Origin: Clostridiales bacterium
Lineage (GTDB): Bacteria; Bacillota; Clostridia; Oscillospirales; Oscillospiraceae
Length of the DNA: 39,342 bases
Reading direction: 5' to 3'
Assembly (NCBI GenBank): GCA_020860385.1
Contig: JAJBUK010000017.1
Span: 1 to 39,342 of the forward strand
Shown here: piece by piece, positions 1 through 8,099 of the stretch
Numbering within the stretch: the first letter of the stretch is position 1
How the letters are laid out: every line of letters begins with the position of its first letter
Program-made: the position numbers and the translations under genes
Notes under the pieces: model-generated
Database searches by the model: none
Told to the model about the DNA's origin: nothing
What the model saw: the letters and a program-made list of their open reading frames with translations, nothing else

Positions 1-416
1 TCGGCGGGAACCAGCGGGATTCCCTGCACCTGACGGTCTGCCGCAGCAGGGACATCCTCGATGAAATCAACCAGGCCACCGCCGCCGCTATGAAAATTGA
101 GCCGCGGGATTTCTTCTATGGTGCGCCTGCGGCGGTCTTTGTCTCCGCTGCACCCAAGCAGATGGCCCCCAGCGTGGAATACGCCAACGCGGCCTGTGTC
201 ATTGAGAATATGCTGATTGCCGCCACGGATGCCGGGGTGGACAACATTTATCTCTGGGGCGCTGTGCAGGCCCTTGGCCGGAACCCTGAGTTGTGCGCGA
301 AGATGGGGATTCCGGAGGGCTTCAAGCCTGTCTCCGCCGCGGCGCTGGGTTACAGCCTCAGCGGAAGCTCGGAGCCGAGGGAATTGTCTGTGTCTCTCAG
401 CACCAATTACATCTAA
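1..416 (+). CDS. Nitroreductase-family protein, C-terminal part (gene starts before the window)
   Basis: The frame is open from base 3 with no start codon before residue 30, so the gene enters from the left edge and only about the last 137 residues are seen. The segment starting GGNQRDSLHLTVCRS, the following FFYGAPAAVFVSA strand and the ENMLIAATDAGVDNIYLWG helix match the dimer-interface half of FMN-dependent nitroreductases, where AAxxNMLLAATDLGLG is typical. Such enzymes use NAD(P)H to reduce nitro compounds, quinones or flavins in the cytoplasm. A hairpin follows the stop and separates it from the sirtuin operon. The exact substrate cannot be told. Confidence 0.75.
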   Translation, partial: GGNQRDSLHLTVCRSRDILDEINQATAAAMKIEPRDFFYGAPAAVFVSAAPKQMAPSVEYANAACVIENMLIAATDAGVDNIYLWGAVQALGRNPELCAKMGIPEGFKPVSAAALGYSLSGSSEPRELSVSLSTNYI

Positions 417-422
417 TCAATC

Positions 423-470
423 GGCAGCGCCCACGATGAGGATAAGGTTCCTCCAATGGGCGCTGCTGCC
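423..470 (+). terminator. Hairpin after nitroreductase, probable terminator
   Basis: GGCAGCGCCCA pairs with TGGGCGCTGCTGCC across a loop of about 23 bases and is followed by a short T-rich stretch (gttcttta). It lies between the nitroreductase stop and the ribosome site of the first sirtuin. The T-run is weak, so it could instead be an attenuator. Confidence 0.5.
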
Positions 471-505
471 GTTCTTTACCCTTGTGGAACAGGAGGTTAT
501 AAGCC

Positions 506-1231
506 ATGAAAAAGGAATATGCTGAGTTAAAGGAATACATAGAGCAGAGCAGCAGAACCGTCGCCGTCACCGGTGCGGGCATCTCCTACCTCTATGGGAT
601 GCGCAGGCTAAAACAGAGCGTCGGCCGGATGAACGCCGGGCGCATCTTTTCCGCGCCCTATGTCCGCAAGAACCCGGAGAAGTTTTATGCGGTCATGAAG
701 GATGCCTTTTTGGATGCCACCTTTGTCAAGGGGCCGAGCACGGTTCACAAGCAGTTGGCGGAGCTGGAGCGGCAGGGCAAGCTCTGCGGCATTGTCACCC
801 AGAATCTGGACTGCCTGCACACCATCGCCGGTTCCCAGAACGTGATCGAATTTCAGGGCAGCTTCCGTGACAATATCTGCATTGACTGCGGCACGCGCTG
901 CTATGATTATCAGGTGTGGAATCAGGGGCATATGCCCCTCTGTGAGAAGTGCGGCGCACCCCTGATGCCGACGGCGTTCTGCCGGGACAGCAGCGCCAGC
1001 ACCGAGGTCTCCCGGGATAGTATGCGGAAGGCTGCCGACCTGATTGCCCAGGCAGATTTGGTGCTGATCATCGGCACCACGGGCTTCCGCAGCGAGGAAT
1101 ATCTGAGCCGGATGAAGGCCGGGACAAAGCTGGTGCAAATCAATCCGTCTGCAACGCAGTTCGACCAAATCGCCGACCTGAACATCCGGGCGGATGCCGC
1201 CGAAGCGCTGGAGGCCGTCTTAAACGGGTGA
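506..1231 (+). CDS. Divergent Sir2-family protein 1 with catalytic His replaced by Gln
   Basis: This 241-residue single-domain sirtuin starts at an ATG nine bases after AGGAGG. Seen: the NAD-binding GAGIS at 23-27, TQNLDCLHTIAGS at 98-110, a zinc ribbon of Cys125/128/146/149 and a late VLIIGTT strand. In deacetylases the motif after the AG loop is E-L-H-G. Here it is EFQGS with Gln117 where the general-base His belongs. The usual SGIPDFR loop after GAGIS is also absent (YLYGMRRL instead). Loss of the His makes ordinary lysine deacetylation unlikely. The same His-to-Gln change is known in SirTM enzymes that ADP-ribosylate proteins. It leads a block of three tandem sirtuins followed by an ADP-ribose hydrolase-like gene, which favours ADP-ribosyl transfer or NAD hydrolysis as its job (inference). 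Confidence 0.85.
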   Translation: MKKEYAELKEYIEQSSRTVAVTGAGISYLYGMRRLKQSVGRMNAGRIFSAPYVRKNPEKFYAVMKDAFLDATFVKGPSTVHKQLAELERQGKLCGIVTQNLDCLHTIAGSQNVIEFQGSFRDNICIDCGTRCYDYQVWNQGHMPLCEKCGAPLMPTAFCRDSSASTEVSRDSMRKAADLIAQADLVLIIGTTGFRSEEYLSRMKAGTKLVQINPSATQFDQIADLNIRADAAEALEAVLNG

Positions 1232-1263
1232 CGCCTATGCTGTTTTCCAAAGAAGGTAAAAAT

Positions 1264-1968
1264 ATGGATAAAATCCAACAGTTGGCCGACTATATTGACC
1301 GAAGCGGCAGCATCGTCGCCACCACCGGAGCAGGCATTTCCGTTGGCGGCGGCGGAGTCACTTATGGCCAGATGCGCACCGCCCGCAGAGGTGGCGGCAG
1401 ATGGGGCTCCGGCGCAGGGTCCTTTTTGCCCACTTATCTGGAGACGATGTTCTCCTATCAGCCCAGCTTTGCCCACTACGCTCTGGCGGACCTGGAAGCG
1501 GAGGGCAAGCTCACCGGCATCATCACCACGAACGTGGACTGTATGCACACGATTGCCGGGTCAAAGAACGTAGCGGAAATTCAGGGCAGCCTCCAGGTCA
1601 ACTGCTGCGCCAAGTGTGGCCGCCATTATGACGGGTATGAGATTTGGAAACAGGACGAACTGCCCCGATGCGACGCCTGCGGCGGGGAAATCCTCCCCTG
1701 GCCGCTGTACAGCCATATCGGCCTGTGGGACACGGATGTCAGGAAAGCCAGAGAATGGATTTCCAAAGCGGATTTGATTCTCGTCATCGGGACACGGGGC
1801 AACTACGGAGACGTTTACTGGAACTACCGGCGGAGAGATGCAGCCATCGTCCAAATCAATCCGGGGCACACCGGCTTTGACAGCGTGGCTGATTTGAACA
1901 TCCGCCAGGGTTCCGACGATGTTTTCCAAAGCCTGAAGAAAATACGGAATACAACTGACGGAATGTGA
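1264..1968 (+). CDS. Divergent Sir2-family protein 2 with catalytic His replaced by Gln
   Basis: This 234-residue protein starts at an ATG seven bases after AGAAGG; an upstream in-frame ATG has no such site. Motifs: GAGIS at 22-26, a Gly-rich loop GGGGVTYGQ in place of the deacetylase SGIPDFR loop, TTNVDCMHTIAGS (the usual TQN changed to TTN), EIQGS with Gln107 at the catalytic His position, zinc Cys115/118/136/139 and LVIGTRG. It is much closer to the next gene than to the previous one: both share the zinc-ribbon region, LYSHIGLWD and WNYRRRDA. This points to a recent duplication. TTN-x-D plus a Gln in place of His is also what SirTM proteins have, yet the overall length and zinc ribbon are those of ordinary small sirtuins. 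Likely NAD-consuming; substrate unknown. Confidence 0.85.
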   Translation: MDKIQQLADYIDRSGSIVATTGAGISVGGGGVTYGQMRTARRGGGRWGSGAGSFLPTYLETMFSYQPSFAHYALADLEAEGKLTGIITTNVDCMHTIAGSKNVAEIQGSLQVNCCAKCGRHYDGYEIWKQDELPRCDACGGEILPWPLYSHIGLWDTDVRKAREWISKADLILVIGTRGNYGDVYWNYRRRDAAIVQINPGHTGFDSVADLNIRQGSDDVFQSLKKIRNTTDGM

Positions 1969-1989
1969 TAAAGATAGGATGTGAACCTG

Positions 1990-2706
1990 ATGAGAATTTC
2001 CAGGGGAGGCCGGAACGAGGACAAAATAGAGCAGTTAGCCGAATACATTGACCAGAGCCACGCGGCGGTGGCCATCACCGGCGCAGGGATTTCTCTTTCC
2101 GGCGGCGGCGTGACCTATGGGCAGCTTTCCCGCTCCATCCGCCCGGGCGGATTTGGGAGCGACCGCTTTTTGCGCTCTTACATCAAAACCATGCATCACT
2201 ATCACCCCAGCCCCAGCCACTATGCCCTCCGGGAGTTGGAGGAGGAAGGGAAGCTGATGGGAATCATCACCACAAACGAGGACTGCATGCACACGATGGC
2301 TGGTTCCAAAAACGTGGCGGAAATCCAGGGCAGCTGTCAAATCAACCGCTGCTCCAAATGCGGGCGGCACTACGACGGCTATGAGATATGGGAGCAGGAG
2401 GAGCTGCCCAAATGCGACTTCTGCGGTGGGACGATTCTCCCGTGGGAGCTGTACAGCCACATCGGGCTTTGGGACGAGGGCGTGAAAAAGGCGCAGGACT
2501 GGATTTCCAGGGCGGATTTGATTCTTGTGATTGGAACCAACGGCTATTATGGGAGCGCCTATTGGAATTACCGGCGGAGAGACGCCGTCATTGTCCAAAT
2601 CAATCCGGGGCACACCGGCTTTGACAGCATGGCCGACCTGAACATCCGGGAACCTTGCGACGATGTGTTCCGGAAATTGAAAGAAAGGCGGGGCGAACAT
2701 GGCTGA
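1990..2706 (+). CDS. Divergent Sir2-family protein 3 with catalytic His replaced by Gln
   Basis: It begins 21 bases after sirtuin 2. The ATG at 1990 sits ten bases after AGGA; a GTG at 1981 is too close to that site. The 238-residue product has GAGISLSGGGVTYGQ (31-45), TTNEDCMHTMAGS (an acidic Glu where Ile/Val/Leu is usual before the motif Asp), EIQGS with Gln113 at the catalytic position and zinc Cys121/124/142/145. Its last bases overlap the ATG of the PARG-like gene by eight bases, implying translational coupling. The Glu in TTNED is unique among the three copies and might alter base selectivity or disable one paralogue. Function by context: ADP-ribosyl transfer or NAD cleavage, reversed by the next gene product (inference). 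Confidence 0.85.
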   Translation: MRISRGGRNEDKIEQLAEYIDQSHAAVAITGAGISLSGGGVTYGQLSRSIRPGGFGSDRFLRSYIKTMHHYHPSPSHYALRELEEEGKLMGIITTNEDCMHTMAGSKNVAEIQGSCQINRCSKCGRHYDGYEIWEQEELPKCDFCGGTILPWELYSHIGLWDEGVKKAQDWISRADLILVIGTNGYYGSAYWNYRRRDAVIVQINPGHTGFDSMADLNIREPCDDVFRKLKERRGEHG

Positions 2707-3706
2707 ACAGGAAATCAAAAAGGAGCTATCCGAAGAAGAACGGCTCAAACAGATGGCGGCGCAGATGCGGGCGCGGGAGTATCAGGGCCTCTCTGAGGAG
2801 GAAATTCAGGAGCGGGAACGGCAGAAGGAAATGCGCAGGAAAAAGAACATTGCGATACTGGAGGACACGCTGGCCATTCTGGAACAGGGCAGCTACGGCA
2901 AGGACGGGCAAGACGTGCATCTTGCCTTCTCACCGGAGCAGATGCGGGAGATTCAGGTATTCCTTCCGGAAGAACTTATATCACTCGCTGCTATGGAACA
3001 GGACGAAGCAACGTCACAGAGCGCCTCCTGCACCTTCGGCTGCGAAAACGAGGACGCCCTTGTCCTGGCGCAGAAGCAGTATCAGCTTCTGAAAAATGCG
3101 GGAGACCCTACACCCAAAATCCTCGTGCTGAATCTGGCCAGCGCCACCCGGCCCGGCGGCCAAACCCGGAACGGAGCCAGCGCCCAGGAGGAGGATCTCT
3201 GCCGGAGGACATCCCTGCTGCTGTCTCTGGAGAGCGAGGGCGCAAAGCGGTACTACGACTACAACAACGCCAGAAAGACCCACATGGGGTCGGACGGCGT
3301 GCTGATCTCTCCCAACGTGGAGGTCATCAAAGACGCCTCGTCCGAAACCCTTGCCCAGCCGTTCCCCATCTCCGTCATGAGCTGCGCCGCCCCGATGGTG
3401 CGCCTGGGGCTGGAGGGGATGAGCCAGCAGGAATACGAGGAAATGCTTTATCGGCGTATCCAGGGTATGCTGCTGGCGGCGGCCTCCCAGGGTTATCGCC
3501 ACCTGATTTTGGGGGCCTTCGGCTGCGGCGTGTACGGGAACGATGCGGCGCTGGTTTCCGATTTGTTTGCCCGTGCCATCCGGGCGTTCACCTTTGCCGG
3601 GATGGGCAGCAGGCAGATTTTTGATTCCATTCAGTTTGCCGTCCTTTGCCGTCCGGGGAAGGATTATAATTACAAGGAGTTTTGCCGGAATTTTTCGCCC
3701 GATTGA
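2699..3706 (+). CDS. Bacterial-type PARG-like ADP-ribose glycohydrolase (TIGR02452/DUF2263 family)
   Basis: This 335-residue protein has a charged, probably coiled N-terminus (residues 1-60, rich in Glu/Arg/Lys) and a catalytic domain after about residue 80. The family signature is visible: VLNLASATRPGG at 143-154 and the catalytic GGQ-x7-QEE at 153-165 (normally GGG-x6-8-QEE, so the third Gly is Gln here), followed by DLCRRTSLL. A later GAFGCGVYGND segment is the phosphate-binding loop typical of macrodomain folds. Such enzymes cleave ADP-ribose from proteins or polymers, with the second Glu of QEE as the catalytic residue. It overlaps the stop of sirtuin 3 by eight bases, so writer candidates and an eraser candidate are translated together. 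Its activity on the products of these sirtuins is inference. Confidence 0.85.
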   Translation: MAEQEIKKELSEEERLKQMAAQMRAREYQGLSEEEIQERERQKEMRRKKNIAILEDTLAILEQGSYGKDGQDVHLAFSPEQMREIQVFLPEELISLAAMEQDEATSQSASCTFGCENEDALVLAQKQYQLLKNAGDPTPKILVLNLASATRPGGQTRNGASAQEEDLCRRTSLLLSLESEGAKRYYDYNNARKTHMGSDGVLISPNVEVIKDASSETLAQPFPISVMSCAAPMVRLGLEGMSQQEYEEMLYRRIQGMLLAAASQGYRHLILGAFGCGVYGNDAALVSDLFARAIRAFTFAGMGSRQIFDSIQFAVLCRPGKDYNYKEFCRNFSPD

Positions 3707-3772
3707 GTAGTTCCCAAATTTATCGTTTTATCGTTTGACCTGCTATGCAACCGGCCAAAGGAGGCCGACCTT

Positions 3773-5242
3773 ATGAGTAATTCCACCATTTACGAACGCT
3801 TTGCAGAAACCGTAACACAATTTTCCGAACAGCCTGCCATTATCGAGCAGGCGCAGTCCCTGACCTACGCCCAGCTTGACCGGCGCATTGACGTGATTGC
3901 AAGCAACTTCCCTTCCAAGGAAACCTGCATCGGCATCGTGGCAGACCACGGGGCCGATTTTATCGCCGCCATTTTTGCCGTGCTGAAAACCGGGGCGGCC
4001 TACGTTCCGGCGGAGCCGGATTTTCCGGAGGAGCGCATCCGCTTTATGATGCAGGAGAGCGGCGTAGGCTTTATCATCACTCAGCGGAAGTATCAGGAGA
4101 AGCTGCAAGGCTTCCCTTTACTGTTCCTGGAGGATATGACCGAGGAAGCTGCCGCGTGTGGAAATAATCGCTTGACACGCCCGGAGTCTTTGGCTTATAT
4201 TTTATATACCTCCGGTTCTACCGGCGTGCCCAAGGGCGTCTGCGTGACCAACGCCAACGTCTGCCATTACGTCCGGGCGTTTCAGCACGAGTTTCACCCC
4301 GCCGCCGGGGACGTGATGCTGCAATACTCCGTCTGCTCCTTCGATATTTTTGTCGAGGAAGTCTTTACCACCCTCCTTTCCGGGGCGGCCCTCGCCATTC
4401 CGGACGGCCAGGCGAGAGCGGATGTTCCTTCCCTGATGGACTTTGTGCAGGAGAAGAACGTGACCATCCTCAGCGGATTCCCCTATCTGCTGATGGAGTT
4501 GAACGGGCTGGAGCGCATCCCCGCCAGCCTGCGGCTGCTCATCAGCGGCGGCGACGTCCTGCGGGAAAGCTATGTGAATCGCCTGCTGCCCCAGGTCACG
4601 GTCTACAACACCTATGGGCCGTCAGAGACCACCGTCTGTTGCAGCTATTTCCGTTGCAACGGCCAGAAGGCGCTGGAGGACGGCACCTATCCCATCGGGA
4701 AAGCGGTGCTTGGCACGCAAATCGAGTTGCTGGATGAGGATGGAAAGCCCGTCCCTGCCGGCGCTGTGGGGGAGCTTTGCATCTCCGGCGGCGGCGTCTC
4801 TGACGGGTACCTCGACCAGAGCAAGAATGAGATGTTCGTGACTGGCGCGGACGGGAAGCGGCTCTGCCGGAGCGGCGACCTGGGCTATCTCCTGCCGGAT
4901 GGCAATCTGGCGTTCCTCCACCGCAGAGACTCTCAGGTGATGATTCTGGGGAAGCGGGTGGAGCCGGAGGAGGTGGAAAACGTCCTCTGCGACTGCGAGG
5001 AGGTGCAGACCGCCGTGGTCTGCCCGTTCACCGATGAGCACGGCCTTTCCTACCTGACCGCCTATGTGGTCCCGGAGGGGACAGGGTTTGTGCTGTCCGA
5101 GGTCAAGAAAAAGCTGCGGCGCTATCTGACCTCTTTCATGATACCGGAATTTTTCGTGATACTGGACCACATTCCCCTGACCCCCAACGGAAAGCCGGAT
5201 GTGAAACGTCTGCCGGTGGTGCTGAAGGAGGGGACTTGCTGA
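3773..5242 (+). CDS. Stand-alone amino-acid adenylation domain (NRPS A-domain type)
   Basis: This 489-residue protein starts at an ATG behind AAAGGAGG. It shows the adenylation core motifs in order: LKTGAAYVPAEPDFP (A2), AYILYTSGSTGVPKG at 141-154 (A3, ATP loop), SFDIFVEEVF (A4, with the Asp that binds an alpha-amino group), NTYGPSETTV (A5), LCRSGDLG (A7), RRDSQVMILGKRVE (A8) and LTPNGKPD with the catalytic Lys (A10) near the C-terminus. It ends right after A10, so there is no carrier, condensation or thioesterase domain. The reaction is amino acid plus ATP to aminoacyl-AMP, then transfer to a carrier or other acceptor. No carrier protein is encoded nearby, so the acceptor is unknown. A DltA-like role is possible, but no dltBCD genes are present. 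Confidence 0.85.
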   Translation: MSNSTIYERFAETVTQFSEQPAIIEQAQSLTYAQLDRRIDVIASNFPSKETCIGIVADHGADFIAAIFAVLKTGAAYVPAEPDFPEERIRFMMQESGVGFIITQRKYQEKLQGFPLLFLEDMTEEAAACGNNRLTRPESLAYILYTSGSTGVPKGVCVTNANVCHYVRAFQHEFHPAAGDVMLQYSVCSFDIFVEEVFTTLLSGAALAIPDGQARADVPSLMDFVQEKNVTILSGFPYLLMELNGLERIPASLRLLISGGDVLRESYVNRLLPQVTVYNTYGPSETTVCCSYFRCNGQKALEDGTYPIGKAVLGTQIELLDEDGKPVPAGAVGELCISGGGVSDGYLDQSKNEMFVTGADGKRLCRSGDLGYLLPDGNLAFLHRRDSQVMILGKRVEPEEVENVLCDCEEVQTAVVCPFTDEHGLSYLTAYVVPEGTGFVLSEVKKKLRRYLTSFMIPEFFVILDHIPLTPNGKPDVKRLPVVLKEGTC

Positions 5243-5243
5243 G

Positions 5244-5717
5244 TTGGAAATCGCAATCAAAAGAGCGGACAGCGCCGACTTGGAGGCGCTGATGCATTGG
5301 CGGGAGATCGTTCTGCGGGAAGTGTTTTCCATCCCCGCCGGGGAGGATATGACAGAGCTTCTCGCCGCAAACCGAGCGTATTATCAAACCGCATTGAAAA
5401 CGGGGGAACACATCGCCTGTTTCGCCTGCGCTGGAGAAGAAATCGTGGGCTGCGGCGGCGTCTGTCTCTACAGGGAGATGCCCTCGCCGGACAATCCCGG
5501 CGGCAAATGCGGGTATCTGATGAATATTTACACCGTTCCCGCTATGCGTCAACAGGGCGTGGGGAAGAAAACCGTGCAATGGCTGGTGCGGGAGGCGAAG
5601 CGCTGGGGCGCGGGGAAAGTCTATCTGGAGTCGTCGGAGCAGGCGTATCCTATGTATCGGTCATTGGGTTTCCAGGACATGAAGGGGTATTTGAAATATA
5701 ACGAAACATCGATTTAG
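5244..5717 (+). CDS. GNAT-family N-acetyltransferase
   Basis: The 157-residue product starts at a TTG two bases after the adenylation-gene stop, with AAGGAGGGG about 11 bases upstream. The acetyl-CoA binding segment is IYTVPAMRQQGVGKKTVQWLV (Q-x-x-G-V-G loop), preceded by the beta-4 strand and followed by YLESSEQAYPMYRSLGF, the typical end of a GNAT fold. It transfers an acetyl group from acetyl-CoA to an amine whose identity the sequence does not reveal. The near-zero spacing puts it in the same transcript as the adenylation domain and the following esterase. Confidence 0.85.
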   Translation: MEIAIKRADSADLEALMHWREIVLREVFSIPAGEDMTELLAANRAYYQTALKTGEHIACFACAGEEIVGCGGVCLYREMPSPDNPGGKCGYLMNIYTVPAMRQQGVGKKTVQWLVREAKRWGAGKVYLESSEQAYPMYRSLGFQDMKGYLKYNETSI

Positions 5718-5733
5718 GGCAAGGTGAGGGAGC

Positions 5734-6426
5734 ATGAAAGCAGAAAAGGAAGTTACGCTGCAAGTAAACGGGAAAAAGATACAGGTCTACTGCGCACCTC
5801 AGTCGGCGCCGCTGGTGATTTACCACGCCGTCATGGGGGAGGGGAAAGCCCTGTGGCAGGCCTGCCGGAAGTTGGACTGTCCGGCATTTTCGCTGGCGGT
5901 CATCAACGGCGTGAGTTGGGACGACGATATGACGCCGTGGCCCATCCCGCCCATCTCAAAAGGGGACACCCCCTGTTCCGGCGGCGCGGATGCCTGGCTG
6001 GCGCAGCTTACCGGCGAACTGCTGCCGAAAATCACGGCGGCGCTCCCGGTCCCGCCGACCTACTGCGCCCTGTCCGGCTATTCCCTGGCGGGGCTGTTCG
6101 CCGTGTACGCGGGGTACAAAACGGACTGCTTTTCCCGCCTCGTCTCTGCGTCCGGCTCCCTGTGGTATCCTGACTTTGTGACCTTTATCCAGCAGCACCC
6201 CATTTCGGAGCAGGTGAAGGTGATTTACTTCTCCCTGGGCGACCAGGAGAGCCACACGAAAAATCCCTACCTCGCCCCGGTGGAGGAGAACACCCGATTC
6301 CTGGCGCAGTATTTTTCGGAACAGGGTATTCAAACGACCTTCCAGCTGAACAAAGGAAACCACTACCGCAACTCCACAGGGCGGATGGCCGCAGGGATTC
6401 AGTGGGCGCTGGAGCAGCGGCTTTGA
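5734..6426 (+). CDS. Alpha/beta-hydrolase, putative esterase (Fes/IroE-like fold)
   Basis: The 230-residue product starts at an ATG behind AGGGAG, 16 bases after the GNAT stop. The nucleophile elbow is GYSLAG at 115-120 (Ser117). A later FSLGDQE strand can supply the acid and NKGNHYRNS near the C-terminus the His of the triad. Layout and length match the putative esterase family that includes enterobactin and tetraacyl esterases. There is no signal peptide, so it acts in the cytoplasm. Beside an adenylation domain it might release or hydrolyse an aminoacyl or peptidyl ester, but this is a guess. A strong hairpin terminator follows and ends the operon. Confidence 0.8.
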   Translation: MKAEKEVTLQVNGKKIQVYCAPQSAPLVIYHAVMGEGKALWQACRKLDCPAFSLAVINGVSWDDDMTPWPIPPISKGDTPCSGGADAWLAQLTGELLPKITAALPVPPTYCALSGYSLAGLFAVYAGYKTDCFSRLVSASGSLWYPDFVTFIQQHPISEQVKVIYFSLGDQESHTKNPYLAPVEENTRFLAQYFSEQGIQTTFQLNKGNHYRNSTGRMAAGIQWALEQRL

Positions 6427-6471
6427 GCCATGCGGGAAACAGAACAGCGATATAATCCAAACAGACAACAG

Positions 6472-6514
6472 AACCCGGCAGACCGTCACAGAAATTGCAA
6501 CAGCCTGCCGGGTT
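6472..6514 (+). terminator. Intrinsic terminator, copy A of a dispersed palindrome
   Basis: AACCCGGCAG pairs with CTGCCGGGTT around a loop containing CACAGAAATTGCAAC, followed by TTTTCTCATGTTT. It lies after the esterase and before the convergent antiporter gene. The same palindrome recurs, in the opposite orientation and with few changes, at 25014-25058 and in a more diverged form at 28279-28317. Confidence 0.8.
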
Positions 6515-6580
6515 TTCTCATGTTTCTGCGAACCACTGCGTTGGAATGCTACAATTCCGCGCCAGGGGAGGCTGATTGCT

Positions 6581-7903
6581 TCATTTCCAGTGCCTCTTAT
6601 GCCGTTCATACGGCATCGATTTCGCAGCCTCCAGGTTCGCTGAACGGCGATTTTTTACCTCATCACTCATCGGCTGAATCTCACCTGCTCTTGTCAGTGC
6701 TTCCTTGGTCAGCAACGGCCCAATAAGTTCATAAATCAAAATGGCAAAGAGTGTGATATTTCGGATTAAGTCCCCCTGTTCTCCCAACTGTTGTGCTGTT
6801 ACACACATTCCCAGGGCAACACCTGCCTGCGGCAGAAGCGTAACGCCCAGGTATTTGCAGATGGTATCGCTGCAATGGGTTGCACGGGCCGAAAGAGAGG
6901 CACCCAGATACTTTCCGGCAGAGCGGGTGAGAATGTAGACAAGGCCAATCAGCACGATAGTGATGTCCGTAAATACACTCAGTTCCAGCTGCGCGCCGGA
7001 AATGACGAAAAAGGCGGCAAAAAGCGGATTTGTCCAGCTATCTGTTTTATCCATAATCTCTCCGGACAATGGACACAGATTGCAAAAAACCGTTCCCAGC
7101 ATCATGCAAACCAGCAGGGACGAGAAGCTGATTGTTACCGCTCCGATATGAAATTCCAACATAGAGAGCGCTGTGGTCAGAAGCACAAACGCGATAGACA
7201 TATTCAACCGATTTGTATTGGAATTAAACAACTTTTCAATTTGGGTAAGCAGCCAGCCCATTCCCGCGCCCAGTGCAAGCGACAGAATAATCTCGAGCAG
7301 GGGATTGATGATAATGGAGACAAAATCAATCGCTCCTGTCACCATCGCACGGGCAGCGCCGAAACTCACTGCAAATACCACCAAACCAACTGCATCATCC
7401 AGTGCAACGATTGGCAGCAGTAAATCGACCAGCGGCCCTTTTGCCTTGTATTGACGCACAACCATCAGGGTCGCCGCAGGCGCGGTAGCGGTTGCGATAG
7501 CGCCTAAAGTGATTGCCTGTGCTGGAGTCAAACTTCCGTTGGTTGCCACACTGATGGCCAGAAGCGCTGCATCCACAAGCAGAGCGGCTGTCAATGCCTG
7601 AACGACGCCGATGATAAAAGCTTGTCTTCCTGTCTTTTTCAACTGTGACAGACGAAATTCGTTGCCGATGGAGAAGGCAATAAATCCAAGCGCTACGTCT
7701 GAAATCAGGCTTAGCTCGTCCACACTGTCCATCGAGGTGAACCCCAGCCCTGGAATGCCCAGACGGCCCAAACAATACGGGCCAATCAGGACTCCGGCAA
7801 TCAAATATGCAGTGACGGATGGCAACTTCAAAGGTTTAAAAACACGGGTCATCAGCAGGCCTGCAAGGATAGCGAAGGAAAGTGACAGCAAAATGGAAAC
7901 CAT
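6581..7903 (-). CDS. Cation:proton antiporter of the CPA2/KefB type
   Basis: The 440-residue membrane protein starts at an ATG behind AAGGGAT. It has about 12 hydrophobic segments beginning with MVSILLSLSFAILAGLLM and the Na+/H+ exchanger pattern LPSVTAYLIAGVLIGP at 28-43. A polar break, IVALDDAVGLVVFA, holds the paired Asp residues typical of electrogenic antiporters. The C-terminus after LIGPLLTKEALTRAGE is a short soluble tail, without the TrkA-N or TrkA-C domain of KefB/C. It probably exchanges Na+ or K+ for H+ across the cytoplasmic membrane. It is monocistronic and converges with the preceding operon. Confidence 0.85.
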   Translation of the reverse strand: MVSILLSLSFAILAGLLMTRVFKPLKLPSVTAYLIAGVLIGPYCLGRLGIPGLGFTSMDSVDELSLISDVALGFIAFSIGNEFRLSQLKKTGRQAFIIGVVQALTAALLVDAALLAISVATNGSLTPAQAITLGAIATATAPAATLMVVRQYKAKGPLVDLLLPIVALDDAVGLVVFAVSFGAARAMVTGAIDFVSIIINPLLEIILSLALGAGMGWLLTQIEKLFNSNTNRLNMSIAFVLLTTALSMLEFHIGAVTISFSSLLVCMMLGTVFCNLCPLSGEIMDKTDSWTNPLFAAFFVISGAQLELSVFTDITIVLIGLVYILTRSAGKYLGASLSARATHCSDTICKYLGVTLLPQAGVALGMCVTAQQLGEQGDLIRNITLFAILIYELIGPLLTKEALTRAGEIQPMSDEVKNRRSANLEAAKSMPYERHKRHWK

Positions 7904-8026
7904 ATGATTTATCCCTTCTTATCTTCAAACCAACACCTAATGATATTGATTGATACATAGTATCGTGCGCACTCCTTTGCAGTCGCGTTTAAGGAGTGCA
8001 GCACAAAAAGTTGGCGTTTCGGTTTA

Positions 8027-8060
8027 CTGCCGGCTCCGAATGTACATTCAGAGCCGGCAG
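8027..8060 (+). terminator. Strong hairpin between antiporter and ABC exporter genes
   Basis: CTGCCGGCTC pairs with GAGCCGGCAG, and the inner bases GAATGTACATTC are themselves palindromic. A run of five T follows only on the plus strand (gcatttttac), yet the gene that ends beside it is on the minus strand. It may insulate the ABC operon from the antiporter, but its direction as a terminator is unclear. Confidence 0.45.
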
Positions 8061-8099
8061 CATTTTTACTATTCAAATCAAACTGTTTTCTATACCCGG

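Noticed and set aside
3773-6426. A non-ribosomal peptide or siderophore gene cluster
   Set aside because: Only one adenylation domain is present. There is no carrier, condensation or thioesterase domain and no phosphopantetheinyl transferase or siderophore transporter.
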